Positions 1-10,562 of a stretch of DNA of 64,000 nt are shown in pieces. The notes below the pieces were generated by a model, which did not search any database, was not told the DNA's origin, and saw only the letters and a list, made by a program, of their open reading frames with translations. The first letter of the stretch is position 1, and each line of letters opens with the position of its first letter. Position numbers and translations under genes: made by a program. The stretch is from an uncultured Glaciecola sp. (GTDB lineage: Bacteria > Pseudomonadota > Gammaproteobacteria > Enterobacterales > Alteromonadaceae), in contig CANMCE010000016.1 of NCBI GenBank assembly GCA_947496235.1, positions 1-64,000 of the forward strand, written 5' to 3'.

Positions 1-30
1 CTTAAGCGGTCTTTTTCAAGTCCCTCTCAA

Positions 31-69
31 GCGGGATGCGTATACTACGCGAATCCAATTTCCTGTCAA
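31..69 (-). promoter_or_regulatory. rRNA-type promoter (downstream of two) pointing off the left edge
   Basis: Read on the minus strand, TTGACA (69-64), a 16-base spacer and TAGTAT (47-42) are followed by a GC-rich discriminator (ACGCATCCCGC). A consensus -35 with a GC-rich start region is typical of stringently controlled rRNA promoters. The transcript would run out of the window to the left, so an rrn operon there is inferred and not seen. Confidence 0.6.
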
Positions 70-151
70 CCTTTTTTTGCAAATTTATTTCATCTTTTTG
101 CTTTTGATTAACAGCCCTTAAATTTTATTCAAAACGCCTAAAATAAAAGGG

Positions 152-204
152 CGTAATGCTAGGCTGATAAAACCTAAGTAGTGTATTATCAGCCTAGCAT
201 TACG
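152..204. repeat. perfect 19-bp inverted repeat between two rRNA-type promoters
   Basis: Arms at 152-170 and 186-204 are exact reverse complements around a 15-base loop. Read leftward, the hairpin is followed by CCCTTTTATTTT, a loose U-rich tail. It could be a weak terminator, an attenuator or a processing hairpin in the leader of the leftward transcript. Read rightward there is no T tract. Confidence 0.6.
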
Positions 205-230
205 TTGCTGCCTGAGCCTTGACCCCGACA

Positions 231-268
231 GCGAGCGCGCATTCTACAGACAAAGTTTTCCAACGCAA
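231..268 (-). promoter_or_regulatory. rRNA-type promoter (upstream of two) pointing left
   Basis: On the minus strand TTGCGT (268-263), a 16-base spacer and TAGAAT (246-241) are followed by GCGCGCTCGC. AT-rich DNA lies just upstream, as in UP elements. Same orientation and spacing as the promoter at 31-69, so the two look like a tandem P1/P2 pair for an rrn operon beyond the left edge. Confidence 0.55.
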
Positions 269-385
269 CCTTTTTATTGTAAAAAAAGTGAAATATTTGA
301 CTGTTCGATTGAAAAACGTTCAAAATCTCAGTTTATGCAACACTAATTAAATATGAGCTCCATAATTTTCATAGGATGTTTACAA

Positions 386-925
386 ATGGCTATAGAAGTA
401 TACAAAGCAATATCCCCCTCATTCGACGAATCAGTATATATACACAATAGTGCTGTTATTGTAGGTGATGTTGAGCTCGACCATGATGCGAGTATATGGC
501 CATTAGTTGCAGCGAGGGGCGATGTTAATTATATACGGATTGGTAAACGCTCTAATATACAAGACGGTACCGTTTTACATGTCACTAGGAAATCTGACTT
601 AAATCCAGATGGTTTTCCTCTTATTATTGGGGATGATGTTACTGTGGGACATAAATGTATGTTGCATGGCTGTCAGTTAGGAAACAGAATTCTTGTTGGA
701 ATGGGCGCCATAGTAATGGATGGCGCTGTTGTAGAAGATGACGTGTTCATTGGGGCTGGGGCTTTAGTTGCCCCAAATAAAGTTTTAGAAAGTGGATTTT
801 TATATGTTGGCAATCCAGCTGTAAAAAAGAGACCGCTAAAACAAAAGGAAATCGCGTTCTTGAAACAATCTGCTAAAAACTATGTTGTGTTAAAAGACGA
901 ATACTTAGCCATGGATAATGCCTGA
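386..925 (+). CDS. yrdA: gamma-carbonic-anhydrase-family protein YrdA
   Basis: Left-handed beta-helix hexapeptide-repeat protein of the YrdA/gamma carbonic anhydrase family, about 179 residues, close to the usual family length. The three histidines that bind metal in gamma carbonic anhydrases are present, one in LHVT and two in VGHKCMLHG (H65, H89 and H94 from this start). The start at 386 is chosen because AGGA lies 9 bases upstream and the protein then begins like E. coli YrdA; an in-frame ATG at 353 would add 11 unlike residues. The physiological substrate of YrdA proteins is not settled, so enzymatic activity is an inference. Transcribed away from the leftward rRNA-type promoters. Confidence 0.9.
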   Translation: MAIEVYKAISPSFDESVYIHNSAVIVGDVELDHDASIWPLVAARGDVNYIRIGKRSNIQDGTVLHVTRKSDLNPDGFPLIIGDDVTVGHKCMLHGCQLGNRILVGMGAIVMDGAVVEDDVFIGAGALVAPNKVLESGFLYVGNPAVKKRPLKQKEIAFLKQSAKNYVVLKDEYLAMDNA

Positions 926-1060
926 GTAAGTAAAACTCAAAGAATTTAAAATATAATTATCTAACTTTACAATAGGCAAAGGATTTCTTAAGGTTGAAGA
1001 ATATTTTACGTTTCTTTTTTCGTCGTCAAGATAAAGGATTCTTTATATAGGGAAATATTT

Positions 1061-2338
1061 ATGTTGGGATTTAGCAGATGCCTGATGTTAGCATCCGCAT
1101 TTTTGTGGTCAATCGTGAGTCACGCAGAAGAAAATGAAGCAGAACTTTTATTTGACCATTTTGCTCCTGCCCTCGTCCAAATAAAATCGATTAACAATGA
1201 ATCGAATCAAAAATCATCAATTGGCACTGGCTTTTTTGTTGAAGATAGTGGATACCTTGTCACCAACTATCATGTAGTCGCAAGTGCAGTGCAGTCTCCT
1301 GAGCAATATAGCCTAGAGTACATTGACCATGATGAACAAACCCACGAAGCGACCTTAATAGATGTTGATATTGTAAATGATTTAGCAATTTTATACTCAA
1401 CACAGAAACCAAGTGTTTATTTTTCTTTGGGTTCAAAAGCACCAGCAAAAGGGGCTGATGTCTATTCTCTCGGTAATCCACATGATCTAGGAATGATAGT
1501 GGTGCCTGGCACTTATAACGGAATAAAGAGTAAAAGTTACTATGAAAGAGTTAATTTAACTGGCTCCCTTAACCCCGGCATGTCAGGAGGACCTACAGTT
1601 AGCACTGAAGGACAAGTTATTGGTGTAAATGTATCTACTGCGGGAAATCAGCTTAGTTTTTTAGTACCCATTGAAAAACTTACCAAACTCTTCGCTGACG
1701 CGTTACAACTGAAGAATAATGATATTCAAAATAAAACTCTCATTGCGCGTATTCAACAACAACTTTTCGACAATCAAACTGATTTCATTTCTCGTTTACA
1801 CTCATCTGAGTGGTCTTTTCATCAAGTGGGAGAAGTATCTATCCCCAAAGAAATGGGAGATATAATGCACTGTTGGGGTGACAGCAATAAAGATCAGGAA
1901 AAAACACAATTTATTATTGCTACCACTAATTGTTCATTAGAATCCAATGTTTACATTTATGACAATTTCCGTACAGGTTCTGCAAAAGTTTCTTTTCGAT
2001 GGATTCAAAGTGAAAAATTAAATGCGTTGCAACTGGCAAATGTGTTTGAAAATAATTTAAAAAGTAGCTTTTTCAACATGTCAGCAGGAAAAGACGATGT
2101 CAGCAGTTATCACTGCCAAGAGAGCATTTTTGCAAATAATAACAACAACACTGCAAAAGGTGTCAGTTGCATTCGCGCCTATCGAAAATTTCACAGTCTT
2201 TTTGACGTAAAGTTTTCTACCATATTGTTACAGGACACAAAACAAACCTTAGTCGCTGAATACGCGCTTAATGGCGTTTCCCAAGATATGGCCAATATGT
2301 TTTTCAAAAAATTTGTGGATAGCATTAAATGGAATTAG
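1061..2338 (+). CDS. secreted trypsin-like (S1C) serine protease with unknown C-terminal domain
   Basis: 425 residues with an N-terminal signal peptide (about residues 1-22, ending SHA). A trypsin-fold protease domain follows with a complete triad: H71 in TNYHVV, D107 in VNDLAIL and S175 in GMSGGP. No PDZ domain of the HtrA/Deg type is apparent; residues about 235-425 form a separate Cys-containing region I do not recognise. It should act in the periplasm or outside the cell. The last 10 bases overlap the start of the FHA membrane protein, so the two are almost certainly co-translated. Substrate unknown. Confidence 0.8.
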   Translation: MLGFSRCLMLASAFLWSIVSHAEENEAELLFDHFAPALVQIKSINNESNQKSSIGTGFFVEDSGYLVTNYHVVASAVQSPEQYSLEYIDHDEQTHEATLIDVDIVNDLAILYSTQKPSVYFSLGSKAPAKGADVYSLGNPHDLGMIVVPGTYNGIKSKSYYERVNLTGSLNPGMSGGPTVSTEGQVIGVNVSTAGNQLSFLVPIEKLTKLFADALQLKNNDIQNKTLIARIQQQLFDNQTDFISRLHSSEWSFHQVGEVSIPKEMGDIMHCWGDSNKDQEKTQFIIATTNCSLESNVYIYDNFRTGSAKVSFRWIQSEKLNALQLANVFENNLKSSFFNMSAGKDDVSSYHCQESIFANNNNNTAKGVSCIRAYRKFHSLFDVKFSTILLQDTKQTLVAEYALNGVSQDMANMFFKKFVDSIKWN

Positions 2339-3306
2339 TCATTGAATTTATTTCTCGGAATAAGAAAGTACAGCAGTTTGAAAAATGCAGTGGAAATCCA
2401 ATATCAATAGGTCGAGCTTATAATAACGACATCATCATTCAAGATGAACATGTTTGTCCGCAACACGCTGAAATTTATCAGGATGAATCGGGAGAACTGT
2501 TTTTAATCAACAATGATTCTGTCAATGGTATTAAGGATTATAAAGGTAAGGAAATAGCTTCCCGCCATCCAGTCAAGGTTGGAGATATATTTCAACTTGG
2601 AAAACAATTCATTCGAATCCTTGACACATCTAGTGCAGTAGAGCCAACTAAAAAGCTACATCTACTTGAAAGTTTCTCGACCAAAATCAATCACTGGTAT
2701 TTTTCTGCTGTGGCATTGCTTGTATTTTTCGCCGTAAACACTGCAATGACCTATTTTAACACCACCAGTAAAATCATATGGTCACAGATTTTTCTAGACG
2801 GATTCTTTGGGATTACTGCAGTAATTTTTATTAGTTTTTTGATTGGTTTATTCGCCAAAATATTTAAAAAAGAAGTGAAGCTTTTCACCATCCTAAACTT
2901 TGTTGTGTTTTGCGTACTGTCAATTGAATTATTACAAGCAATTGGGGCAGTGCTGATTTTCAATTGGGGCCAAACAAGTACATTGCAATTTGGTGATACT
3001 CTAATAAATTTATCTTTAATGTTGTTATTTCTTTGGGGTACTTTTTACCTAGCCTCGAGTATGAGATATCGCACCATTAGCATTGCTTCAGCCTCGCTCG
3101 TTCTTCTAATATTAGGGTTTCAAATTATAAGTTCTATCGATACTGACGAAGTCGTTTTGTATCCTCAAATTTCGCCGACAGTATTACCAGAATACTTTTT
3201 ATTTGCTGAACCGCAAAGCATAGATAGCTATACTGAAAACACTGATTCGCTATTCTCGGAAGCGCAGAAAGAAGCTGAAAGACGAAACGCTGAATCAGAG
3301 AAATAA
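2329..3306 (+). CDS. FHA-domain membrane protein
   Basis: 325 residues. Residues about 24-100 are a forkhead-associated domain, recognisable from the GRAYNNDI motif, the following QHAEI and the NNDSVNGI loop; FHA domains bind phosphothreonine peptides. After it come about five hydrophobic segments (roughly residues 124-145, 155-178, 185-215, 225-243 and 248-268) and a polar, Glu-rich tail. The FHA domain therefore probably sits in the cytoplasm, tethered to the inner membrane. The ATG overlaps the stop of the secreted protease by 10 bases. The partner kinase is not visible nearby. Function unknown; a signalling unit spanning the membrane is my inference. Confidence 0.75.
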   Translation: MELVIEFISRNKKVQQFEKCSGNPISIGRAYNNDIIIQDEHVCPQHAEIYQDESGELFLINNDSVNGIKDYKGKEIASRHPVKVGDIFQLGKQFIRILDTSSAVEPTKKLHLLESFSTKINHWYFSAVALLVFFAVNTAMTYFNTTSKIIWSQIFLDGFFGITAVIFISFLIGLFAKIFKKEVKLFTILNFVVFCVLSIELLQAIGAVLIFNWGQTSTLQFGDTLINLSLMLLFLWGTFYLASSMRYRTISIASASLVLLILGFQIISSIDTDEVVLYPQISPTVLPEYFLFAEPQSIDSYTENTDSLFSEAQKEAERRNAESEK

Positions 3307-3309
3307 AAG

Positions 3310-4122
3310 CTAAAGATCAGATCTTAGTTGGGCTAAGACGGGATTCACATCGGGTCGTTTGCCAAACCACAAATAAAAGCTCTCGGCGGCTTGTCCAACT
3401 AACATACCAAGTCCATCTATGCATTTTTCGACTTGGTTTGACCCCGCCAGTGTCATAAATGCCGTCGGTTCATTTAAATAAACCATGTCATAACAGGTTG
3501 AACATTGGGTAAATATGTCCGAAGAAATTTCAGGTACCTGCTCGGTTAAACTAAGCGATGTTGCATTTATTATCAGATCATATCCGGAAGCTTGCTCAAA
3601 TAATCTTATTGGCTGAACAGCATATTGCTGAACTAAGTTTACCAACTCTTGTGCTCGCTCTTGTGTTCGATTGTAAATTTCAATACTTGCGACACCACTA
3701 TCTACAAGCGCAGGCAAAGCACCTTTTGATGCACCACCAGCTCCAATGACTAAAACTCGACTACCTTGAAGCTGCACGTCATGGCGAATCAAATCATCCA
3801 CCAGCCCCTTTCCATCAGTGTTATCTCCAATCAAAGTGCCATCTTTTGCGATGAGCGTATTAACTGCGCCAGCTCGTTGAGCTTGGGAGTTCAATTTATC
3901 TGCCATCGGAAAGGCTCTTTCTTTGAAAGGCAAAGTGACATTTGCGCCCACCGAATTTGGGTTACTGAAAAATCCTTTAACTTGTTGCTCAAAATCAGCG
4001 ACTTCTGGACAAGACTTGGTGTAATCAAACGCAAAGTCAAACTGTTTAGCAAAAGCTTGATGAATAAGGGGAGATTTACTTTGTTTTATGGGATTACCGA
4101 AAACACAAGCGGCAAATGTCAT
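3310..4122 (-). CDS. aroE: shikimate dehydrogenase (NADP+)
   Basis: Reduces 3-dehydroshikimate to shikimate with NADPH in aromatic amino acid biosynthesis. 270 residues, normal for AroE. It opens with the substrate-binding signature GNPIKQSKSPLIH; the catalytic pair is K67 (in NVTLPFKE) and D103 (in GDNTDG), followed by the nucleotide-binding loop VIGAGGASKG near residue 125. Convergent with the FHA gene, with only 3 bases between stops. In related genomes aroE commonly follows hemF or tsaC; here ompW lies between hemF and aroE. Confidence 0.97.
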   Translation of the reverse strand: MTFAACVFGNPIKQSKSPLIHQAFAKQFDFAFDYTKSCPEVADFEQQVKGFFSNPNSVGANVTLPFKERAFPMADKLNSQAQRAGAVNTLIAKDGTLIGDNTDGKGLVDDLIRHDVQLQGSRVLVIGAGGASKGALPALVDSGVASIEIYNRTQERAQELVNLVQQYAVQPIRLFEQASGYDLIINATSLSLTEQVPEISSDIFTQCSTCYDMVYLNEPTAFMTLAGSNQVEKCIDGLGMLVGQAAESFYLWFGKRPDVNPVLAQLRSDL

Positions 4123-4171
4123 GTTAGGTCCAGTGCAATATTAAGTGACCTAAGTGTAAAACAAAAACAAG

Positions 4172-4206
4172 CATAAAAAAAAGCCCCGGCATTTCTGCTC
4201 GGGGCT
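4172..4206 (-). terminator. intrinsic terminator of ompW
   Basis: AGCCCCG (4182-4188) pairs with CGGGGCT (4200-4206) around an 11-base loop. On the minus strand it is followed by a run of T, which fits termination of the leftward ompW transcript just after its stop. Confidence 0.85.
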
Positions 4207-4231
4207 ATATAGCACAGTTGTGGTAAAGAAA

Positions 4232-4933
4232 TTAGAATTTGTAGCCTACAGATAAAGTGTAAACCCAAGGATTAATTTCCACAGTTTCAACAGAACCTAA
4301 GTCAGCTCCATTTACTTTGAAAGAGGCTTCAGTTTCAATATCGATATAACGAACAGAACCGTTAATATAAATGCCTTCAGATACTTCATAGTCAGCACCT
4401 ACTTGGAATGACCATCCGAAAGATGCATCTAAATCAAGATCTGAAACAGTTGCTTCTGCTGCATCTTCAATTACACCTACAGTGCCATCATTAAATTCTT
4501 CGTCGAAGAAGATAGTGTAGTTTAAACCAACACCAGCATAGGGTTGGAATTTTGCACTAGGATCTGCGAAGTAGTAGTTTACTGTCACTGTTGGTGGTAA
4601 ATGCTTAGTTGAGCCTAGCTCTGCTGCACCGCCCAAAATATCAATGTCATGGCTAAATGGCGTAGCTGCTAAAACTTCTACATTGATGTTGTCGGTGAAG
4701 AAATACGCGATGTTTAAACCTAATTGAGTATTGTTGTCTACATCAACACCACCGACGGTCGCGCCACCAAGGGCGAAATCTGCGCCGCCAACTAGAATAT
4801 TTGAACTGCTTGCATCTGGTGCAACTGTTGTTAAACCTGCTCGGACTAACCAATCGCCTTTTTCATAAGCAAAGGCATTTGATGTTAAGCCTAAGGCGCC
4901 AATTACTGCTACGGTTAATAAAGTTTTTTTCAT
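4232..4933 (-). CDS. ompW: OmpW-family outer membrane protein
   Basis: Small eight-stranded outer membrane beta-barrel of the OmpW family, 233 residues, with a clear signal peptide (about residues 1-22, ending NAFA) and a C-terminal sequence ending YKF as expected for BAM-dependent assembly. The mature start resembles other OmpW proteins (EKGDWLVRAG). The channel is linked in other bacteria to uptake of small hydrophobic or charged molecules and to respiratory state. A good Shine-Dalgarno (TTAGGAG) precedes the ATG. The upstream region carries two FNR-type boxes, so anaerobic control is likely. It separates hemF from aroE and has its own promoter and terminator. Confidence 0.9.
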   Translation of the reverse strand: MKKTLLTVAVIGALGLTSNAFAYEKGDWLVRAGLTTVAPDASSSNILVGGADFALGGATVGGVDVDNNTQLGLNIAYFFTDNINVEVLAATPFSHDIDILGGAAELGSTKHLPPTVTVNYYFADPSAKFQPYAGVGLNYTIFFDEEFNDGTVGVIEDAAEATVSDLDLDASFGWSFQVGADYEVSEGIYINGSVRYIDIETEASFKVNGADLGSVETVEINPWVYTLSVGYKF

Positions 4934-4955
4934 GTGTTTTTTGCTCCTAAATTAT

Positions 4956-5003
4956 GGGAGCGATAATACATGTCTAAAAACTATAAACTTTGATCTAGAT
5001 TAA
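4956..5003 (-). promoter_or_regulatory. ompW promoter with FNR-type box at about -41
   Basis: On the minus strand a -10 TATTAT (4968-4963) would start transcription near 4956. The box TTGATCTAGATTAA (4990-5003 on the plus strand, one mismatch to TTGATnnnnATCAA) is centred about 41 bases upstream of that start, the classic class II FNR activation geometry. No good -35 is needed in this layout. The start site is inferred and not measured. Confidence 0.65.
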
Positions 5004-5040
5004 CCTTTGAAAAATCATGCAGTTATCAGGCATTTATTCG

Positions 5041-5054
5041 TTGATCCAAATCAA
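5041..5054. promoter_or_regulatory. perfect FNR consensus box
   Basis: TTGATCCAAATCAA matches the FNR/Anr consensus TTGATnnnnATCAA exactly. It is 51 bp centre to centre from the second box (about five helical turns) and lies on the ompW side of the hemF stop, so it probably acts on ompW. Confidence 0.7.
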
Positions 5055-5072
5055 GCTTTAGGCCTGATAAAG

Positions 5073-6547
<1,475 letters not shown>

Positions 6548-6548
6548 A

Positions 6549-7118
6549 TTATTCTCTTTGTTGCTTATGCTTACACTGTGGGTTGATACAAAGATACTGA
6601 TTATCTTTAGGTAACTTTACCATAACTGAAGCATCACAGTTTTCGCATTTTACACCAACGGGTTCTTGATTTAACACAAATTTGCATTTTGGATAATTGT
6701 CACAAGCATAAAAATACTTACCAAACTTGTTTTGTTTCTTCTGAAGCGACCCATCACTGCACTGAGGGCAGCTCACCGCTTGATAATGGTCTTTCTTGTC
6801 GTGACTTTTATTGTAAGAAATATAATGGCATTCAGGGAAATTAGTGCAACCGATAAACATCCCATAACGACCTTTTTTAACCGCTAGAGGGCTTTGACAT
6901 TCAGGGCAATGACTGTCATCCATTACTTTAAGCACCACCACTTCCAATGAAGAAAGGCTGTGCGTATAGTCACATTCAGGATAGGCTGAACAACCAATAA
7001 AACTGGATTTGCCTTTATGTTTTATAAGGAAAGGAGACTGGCACTTTGGGCAATCACCATATGCAGCTTGATGGGCTGTATGTTCATAAGAAAACAGCCC
7101 GTTATCCTGTTTTGACAT
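6549..7118 (-). CDS. yrdD: topoisomerase-type C4 zinc-finger protein (YrdD family)
   Basis: 189 residues containing four Cys4 zinc ribbons of the topoisomerase I C-terminal type: units start CPKCQSP, CPECQSP, CPQCSDG and CENCDAS, and the first three close with a Cys-x-x-aromatic-Pro-x-Cys pattern. These modules bind single-stranded nucleic acid in TopA; no catalytic domain is present. It lies between smg and tsaC, its usual neighbours, with 1 to 3 bases between genes. Precise cellular role not established. Confidence 0.9.
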   Translation of the reverse strand: MSKQDNGLFSYEHTAHQAAYGDCPKCQSPFLIKHKGKSSFIGCSAYPECDYTHSLSSLEVVVLKVMDDSHCPECQSPLAVKKGRYGMFIGCTNFPECHYISYNKSHDKKDHYQAVSCPQCSDGSLQKKQNKFGKYFYACDNYPKCKFVLNQEPVGVKCENCDASVMVKLPKDNQYLCINPQCKHKQQRE

Positions 7119-7121
7119 TAG

Positions 7122-7598
7122 TTAATGGAGATAACCTTCTGGCACCTCAAAGAGCAATTCTTCCATTTGTTCATATGCTTTTTCCTTCCCTGGTACATTA
7201 AACAGTACCATTAGAACTACCCACTTCAAATCAACAACACAAAACTCTGTGGAATCCAATTCCATAACCCGATCAATCACCATTTCTCTGGTAGAAGAAT
7301 CCAGAACATTGATGTTTTCAAGGAAAGAAATAAAACCACGGCATTGAGAGTCTAAGCGTAACTGCTCGTTGTAAGTATAAACACGGGTAGATGATGGAAG
7401 GATAACAGATGACAAATATGGCGTTTGCTCTGTCTGCTGTAACTCTGAAAGTTTCTCTAACCAATCTAGTGCTTTATAGATTTCATCGTGATGAAAACCC
7501 GCACGAATCAATTCGTCAGTTAACTCATCTTGATCAGTTTGAAGATCAGACTCGTGATAAACGAGATTTTCAAACAGATACATGAGGATATCAAACAT
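7122..7598 (-). CDS. smg: Smg family protein (DUF494)
   Basis: 158 residues, the usual Smg length, beginning [16 protein letters not shown] as in E. coli Smg. It is a mostly helical cytoplasmic protein of unknown biochemical function conserved beside dprA in gammaproteobacteria. Two bases separate it from the dprA stop and three from the yrdD start, so it is co-transcribed. Confidence 0.93.
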   Translation of the reverse strand: MFDILMYLFENLVYHESDLQTDQDELTDELIRAGFHHDEIYKALDWLEKLSELQQTEQTPYLSSVILPSSTRVYTYNEQLRLDSQCRGFISFLENINVLDSSTREMVIDRVMELDSTEFCVVDLKWVVLMVLFNVPGKEKAYEQMEELLFEVPEGYLH

Positions 7599-7600
7599 AA

Positions 7601-8728
7601 TTAGCCCCTCAACTTTACGTAGCCCTCCGCAGTGGAAGCTACTAAACCACGCAACTCATATTCTAATAATTGTGTTAACACATCTACAACTGGTGTGCCA
7701 GTGCGTTTAGCAATCAGATCAACTGATGTAGCGCTATCTCCTACACTATCTAACAATGGATCAGTTGCCAAGCTTTGATTGCAACTTTTTTCAATTTTTT
7801 TATCAAGCAAATTAAAATCAAAAAAATCCGGTACGTTTTGCATAATATCGGAAGCGGATCGCACTGGAACCGCACCTTCTGTTATTAATATATGAGCTAG
7901 CTCGCCATTGGGATTAAACATACTGCACGGAACAGCTAAAATTTCTTTGTTTTGTTCTAGTGCGCATTTGACCGTCACCATGCTGCCACTTTTAATTTTA
8001 CCTTCTGTGATCAATACAGCACTGGCAAGTCCACTGATCAAACGATTTCTACGGGGAAAATGAAAAGCCTTTGGTTGGCTCCCAGGAAGAAACTCTGAGA
8101 TCAGCAATCCTTGTTGCTTAATATCCGAATATAACTGACTGTGTCGTTTAGGATAGACAATGTCTATACCACAACCTAAAACACCTATAGTTGGTATCTT
8201 GTTGGCTAAACTAGCACGATGACATATTGCATCAACACCAAGCGCTAATCCACTTACGGTAGATAAACCTTTATACAGAGATAACTCAGGCATTAGGCTA
8301 TTTATTACATCGTAAGCATATTGTGTTGGTGCTCGGGTGCCCACTATGGCCAACATTTTTGAGGTTAATAATTCGAGGTTACCTTCAGCAAAAATCACCA
8401 AAGGCGGACTATCCATAGTATAAAATTGTTCTGGATACAATGAAGAATAAATCGGAAGAATGTGTCTATTACTGCCGCTATTTAACCAACTTAGTGCTTG
8501 AGATATACGCTTTTCAAGCGGTTGATTTTGCCCTTGAAGCGCCTGAAGTTGAGATTGATTCCAACCCAAATCAACAAGTTTTTTTGGTTTAATATCGATT
8601 AATTCATCCAACGAACAACGTAAGTGTTCGCTGGTTTGCAGAATACGCTTGATACCAATACTAGGTAAGGACGCCAAGCGTAGATAGTGTTGCAGTTGTT
8701 GCGTATTTCCTTGAGTAACCATAGTCAA
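7601..8728 (-). CDS. dprA: DNA-processing protein DprA (Smf)
   Basis: 375 residues. DprA binds incoming single-stranded DNA in natural transformation and loads RecA. The Rossmann-like core carries the family signatures [56 protein letters not shown] and the SGSMVT loop; a C-terminal winged-helix segment (about 305-375) follows. The first residues (MTMVTQG) offer two close ATG codons, so the start is uncertain by two residues. Head of the smg-yrdD-tsaC-hemF run and probably transcribed with the LysM gene upstream (19-base gap). Confidence 0.96.
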   Translation of the reverse strand: MTMVTQGNTQQLQHYLRLASLPSIGIKRILQTSEHLRCSLDELIDIKPKKLVDLGWNQSQLQALQGQNQPLEKRISQALSWLNSGSNRHILPIYSSLYPEQFYTMDSPPLVIFAEGNLELLTSKMLAIVGTRAPTQYAYDVINSLMPELSLYKGLSTVSGLALGVDAICHRASLANKIPTIGVLGCGIDIVYPKRHSQLYSDIKQQGLLISEFLPGSQPKAFHFPRRNRLISGLASAVLITEGKIKSGSMVTVKCALEQNKEILAVPCSMFNPNGELAHILITEGAVPVRSASDIMQNVPDFFDFNLLDKKIEKSCNQSLATDPLLDSVGDSATSVDLIAKRTGTPVVDVLTQLLEYELRGLVASTAEGYVKLRG

Positions 8729-8747
8729 TCCTTGACATTTATTTACT

Positions 8748-9833
8748 CTATGGTGCGGCGATTATCTCCCCACCTTTCAAGTGTGTTTCAACCTTAGTAA
8801 CATAAGCATAGCTACCGTGTTCAAAGGTGTTAAATACTATTAGCTCTCCTACTTTATAAGCAGGCTGCTCAATAGTCTCAGACATACTAAACAAAGAATA
8901 TAAACTCGCTCTTTCCAATGAATACGTTTGTTCTTCTTTAAACTTAATGTCCGCACCTTTTTCGTATATACCAAACACTGTACCAGGCGATACTTTGCGA
9001 CCACCTAAATTGATGATAACTATGTCCTGTTTGCCTATAAGGGTTCGGCCAGTGACATTTTCAACCAATTCACCTCTTTGGTGTTCTTTGGCTGGAGTAA
9101 TAACCAAATCTTTGAACTTCTTCTTATAATCAGGAGCTAATTTGTCACCTTTTCGAGCTTCAGAGTAACTACCTTCTAGTTTTACAAGATGACGACCGTT
9201 TTGGGCATCGGCAACCAAACTGGCTTCGCTAATACTCTCCACTTGCAATCCAAGAGATTGCCCTGCACTGTCTTTTACTTCTCGCAGCTTTCTCACTACT
9301 TTGTAATCGCTCTGCGAAGCATCAATGTCACGTGTGAGTACAAAATCTTTACTAGCAAACAAAGGTGAATCTGCTCTATCACCCAATAAATTGGGTAGCT
9401 GATGGTACTCTTCAATGTCCATTAACTGCCCATCTTTGATAAAGGGCGCTAAGCGTGACCAAGGCAAAATATCAATAGGAACAGGTTTAGAATTGATTTT
9501 AACGTCTGGGGTTAAAATGAGATTAGATTTTTCTCTTACCACTTCTAAAACTGGCTGCCCATTTTCGTAACGCAGTTTCAATACATCCCCAGGATATATT
9601 AAATGAGGATTTTCAATTTGTGTGTTGTTACGCCATAATTCTGGCCATAGCCACGGCTTATCTAGAAACAAATTCGATATGTCCCAAAGCGTATCGCCCT
9701 TTTGAACCACATAAGTTTGTGGTGCATCTGACTTGATGTTTAATACATCAGCAATGGCGCTTTGAATACTCATACAGAGTAGGCAAACTGCGACCGCAGA
9801 ACTGCATATGAGTTTGACTATTTGCTTTGCCAT
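8748..9833 (-). CDS. secreted LysM-domain protein
   Basis: 361 residues from the start at 9833, chosen because it gives a proper signal peptide (AVAVCLLCMSIQSAIA) and has AAGG about 8 bases upstream; the open frame runs 54 residues further with no such features. A single LysM domain follows the signal peptide (about residues 40-90, VVQKGDTLWDIS to the PGDVLKLRY end), so the protein probably binds peptidoglycan in the periplasm. The remaining 270 residues are not recognised. A LysM protein beside dprA is a common arrangement in Alteromonadales. It points away from def. Confidence 0.85.
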   Translation of the reverse strand: MAKQIVKLICSSAVAVCLLCMSIQSAIADVLNIKSDAPQTYVVQKGDTLWDISNLFLDKPWLWPELWRNNTQIENPHLIYPGDVLKLRYENGQPVLEVVREKSNLILTPDVKINSKPVPIDILPWSRLAPFIKDGQLMDIEEYHQLPNLLGDRADSPLFASKDFVLTRDIDASQSDYKVVRKLREVKDSAGQSLGLQVESISEASLVADAQNGRHLVKLEGSYSEARKGDKLAPDYKKKFKDLVITPAKEHQRGELVENVTGRTLIGKQDIVIINLGGRKVSPGTVFGIYEKGADIKFKEEQTYSLERASLYSLFSMSETIEQPAYKVGELIVFNTFEHGSYAYVTKVETHLKGGEIIAAP

Positions 9834-10044
9834 AGGCTTACCTTTTGTTTTAGACGCTGAAATTCGTTTATCTATGTATCGCTTGTTTGTATAATTAGTT
9901 ATCGGTTTGAATTCCGTTAAGTTAACCCTATTTACTATAAACAAGAGAAATACGTATCTGCATAGTACCGAAACAGCAGATAGGAAAAGATACATATTCT
10001 GCTAAATGCGTATTTAATTAGATACTGACCAAAAGAGTGATTTT

Positions 10045-10554
10045 ATGTCTGTACTTGAAGTTTTAACCTTCCCTGATGAGCGGCTGCGCACTATTGCCGA
10101 GCCCGTTAGCGAAGTAAACGATGAAATCCGACAGCTTGTTGACGACATGTTTGAAACCATGAAAGATGAGAAAGGTATAGGTTTGGCCGCAACTCAAGTT
10201 AATGTTCACAAGCGCGTGGTAGTGATGGATGTGTCCGAAGAACAAAACGAACCTAGAGTATTTATAAACCCTGAAATTGTAGAAAAAGAAGGCTCTACCA
10301 TTAGTGAGGAGGGTTGTTTATCTGTACCTGGGAACTATGCCAAGGTCGATCGTGCTGAAAAAGTCAAAGTAACTGCATTAGATAAAGACGGCAATCCGTT
10401 TGAACTAGAAGCAGAAGGTCTGTTAGCTATTTGCATTCAGCATGAATTAGACCATCTTAAAGGCAAATTATTTGTAGACTATTTGTCGCCATTAAAGCGT
10501 CAACGAATTCGTAAAAAATTAGAAAAAGAAGCAAGGCTAGCAGCTAAAGCTTAG
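10045..10554 (+). CDS. def: peptide deformylase
   Basis: Removes the formyl group from nascent N-terminal methionine. 169 residues, normal length. All three catalytic motifs are intact: [15 protein letters not shown] (metal-binding Cys) and HELDH (two metal-binding His and the catalytic Glu). First gene of def-fmt-rsmB; fmt starts 8 bases after its stop. Confidence 0.98.
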   Translation: MSVLEVLTFPDERLRTIAEPVSEVNDEIRQLVDDMFETMKDEKGIGLAATQVNVHKRVVVMDVSEEQNEPRVFINPEIVEKEGSTISEEGCLSVPGNYAKVDRAEKVKVTALDKDGNPFELEAEGLLAICIQHELDHLKGKLFVDYLSPLKRQRIRKKLEKEARLAAKA

Positions 10555-10562
10555 GAAAAAGT

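Noticed and set aside
3766..4176. 136-codon open frame antisense to aroE
   Set aside because: Lies over intact aroE, has no ribosome binding site or family features, and its composition is that of a complementary-strand shadow.
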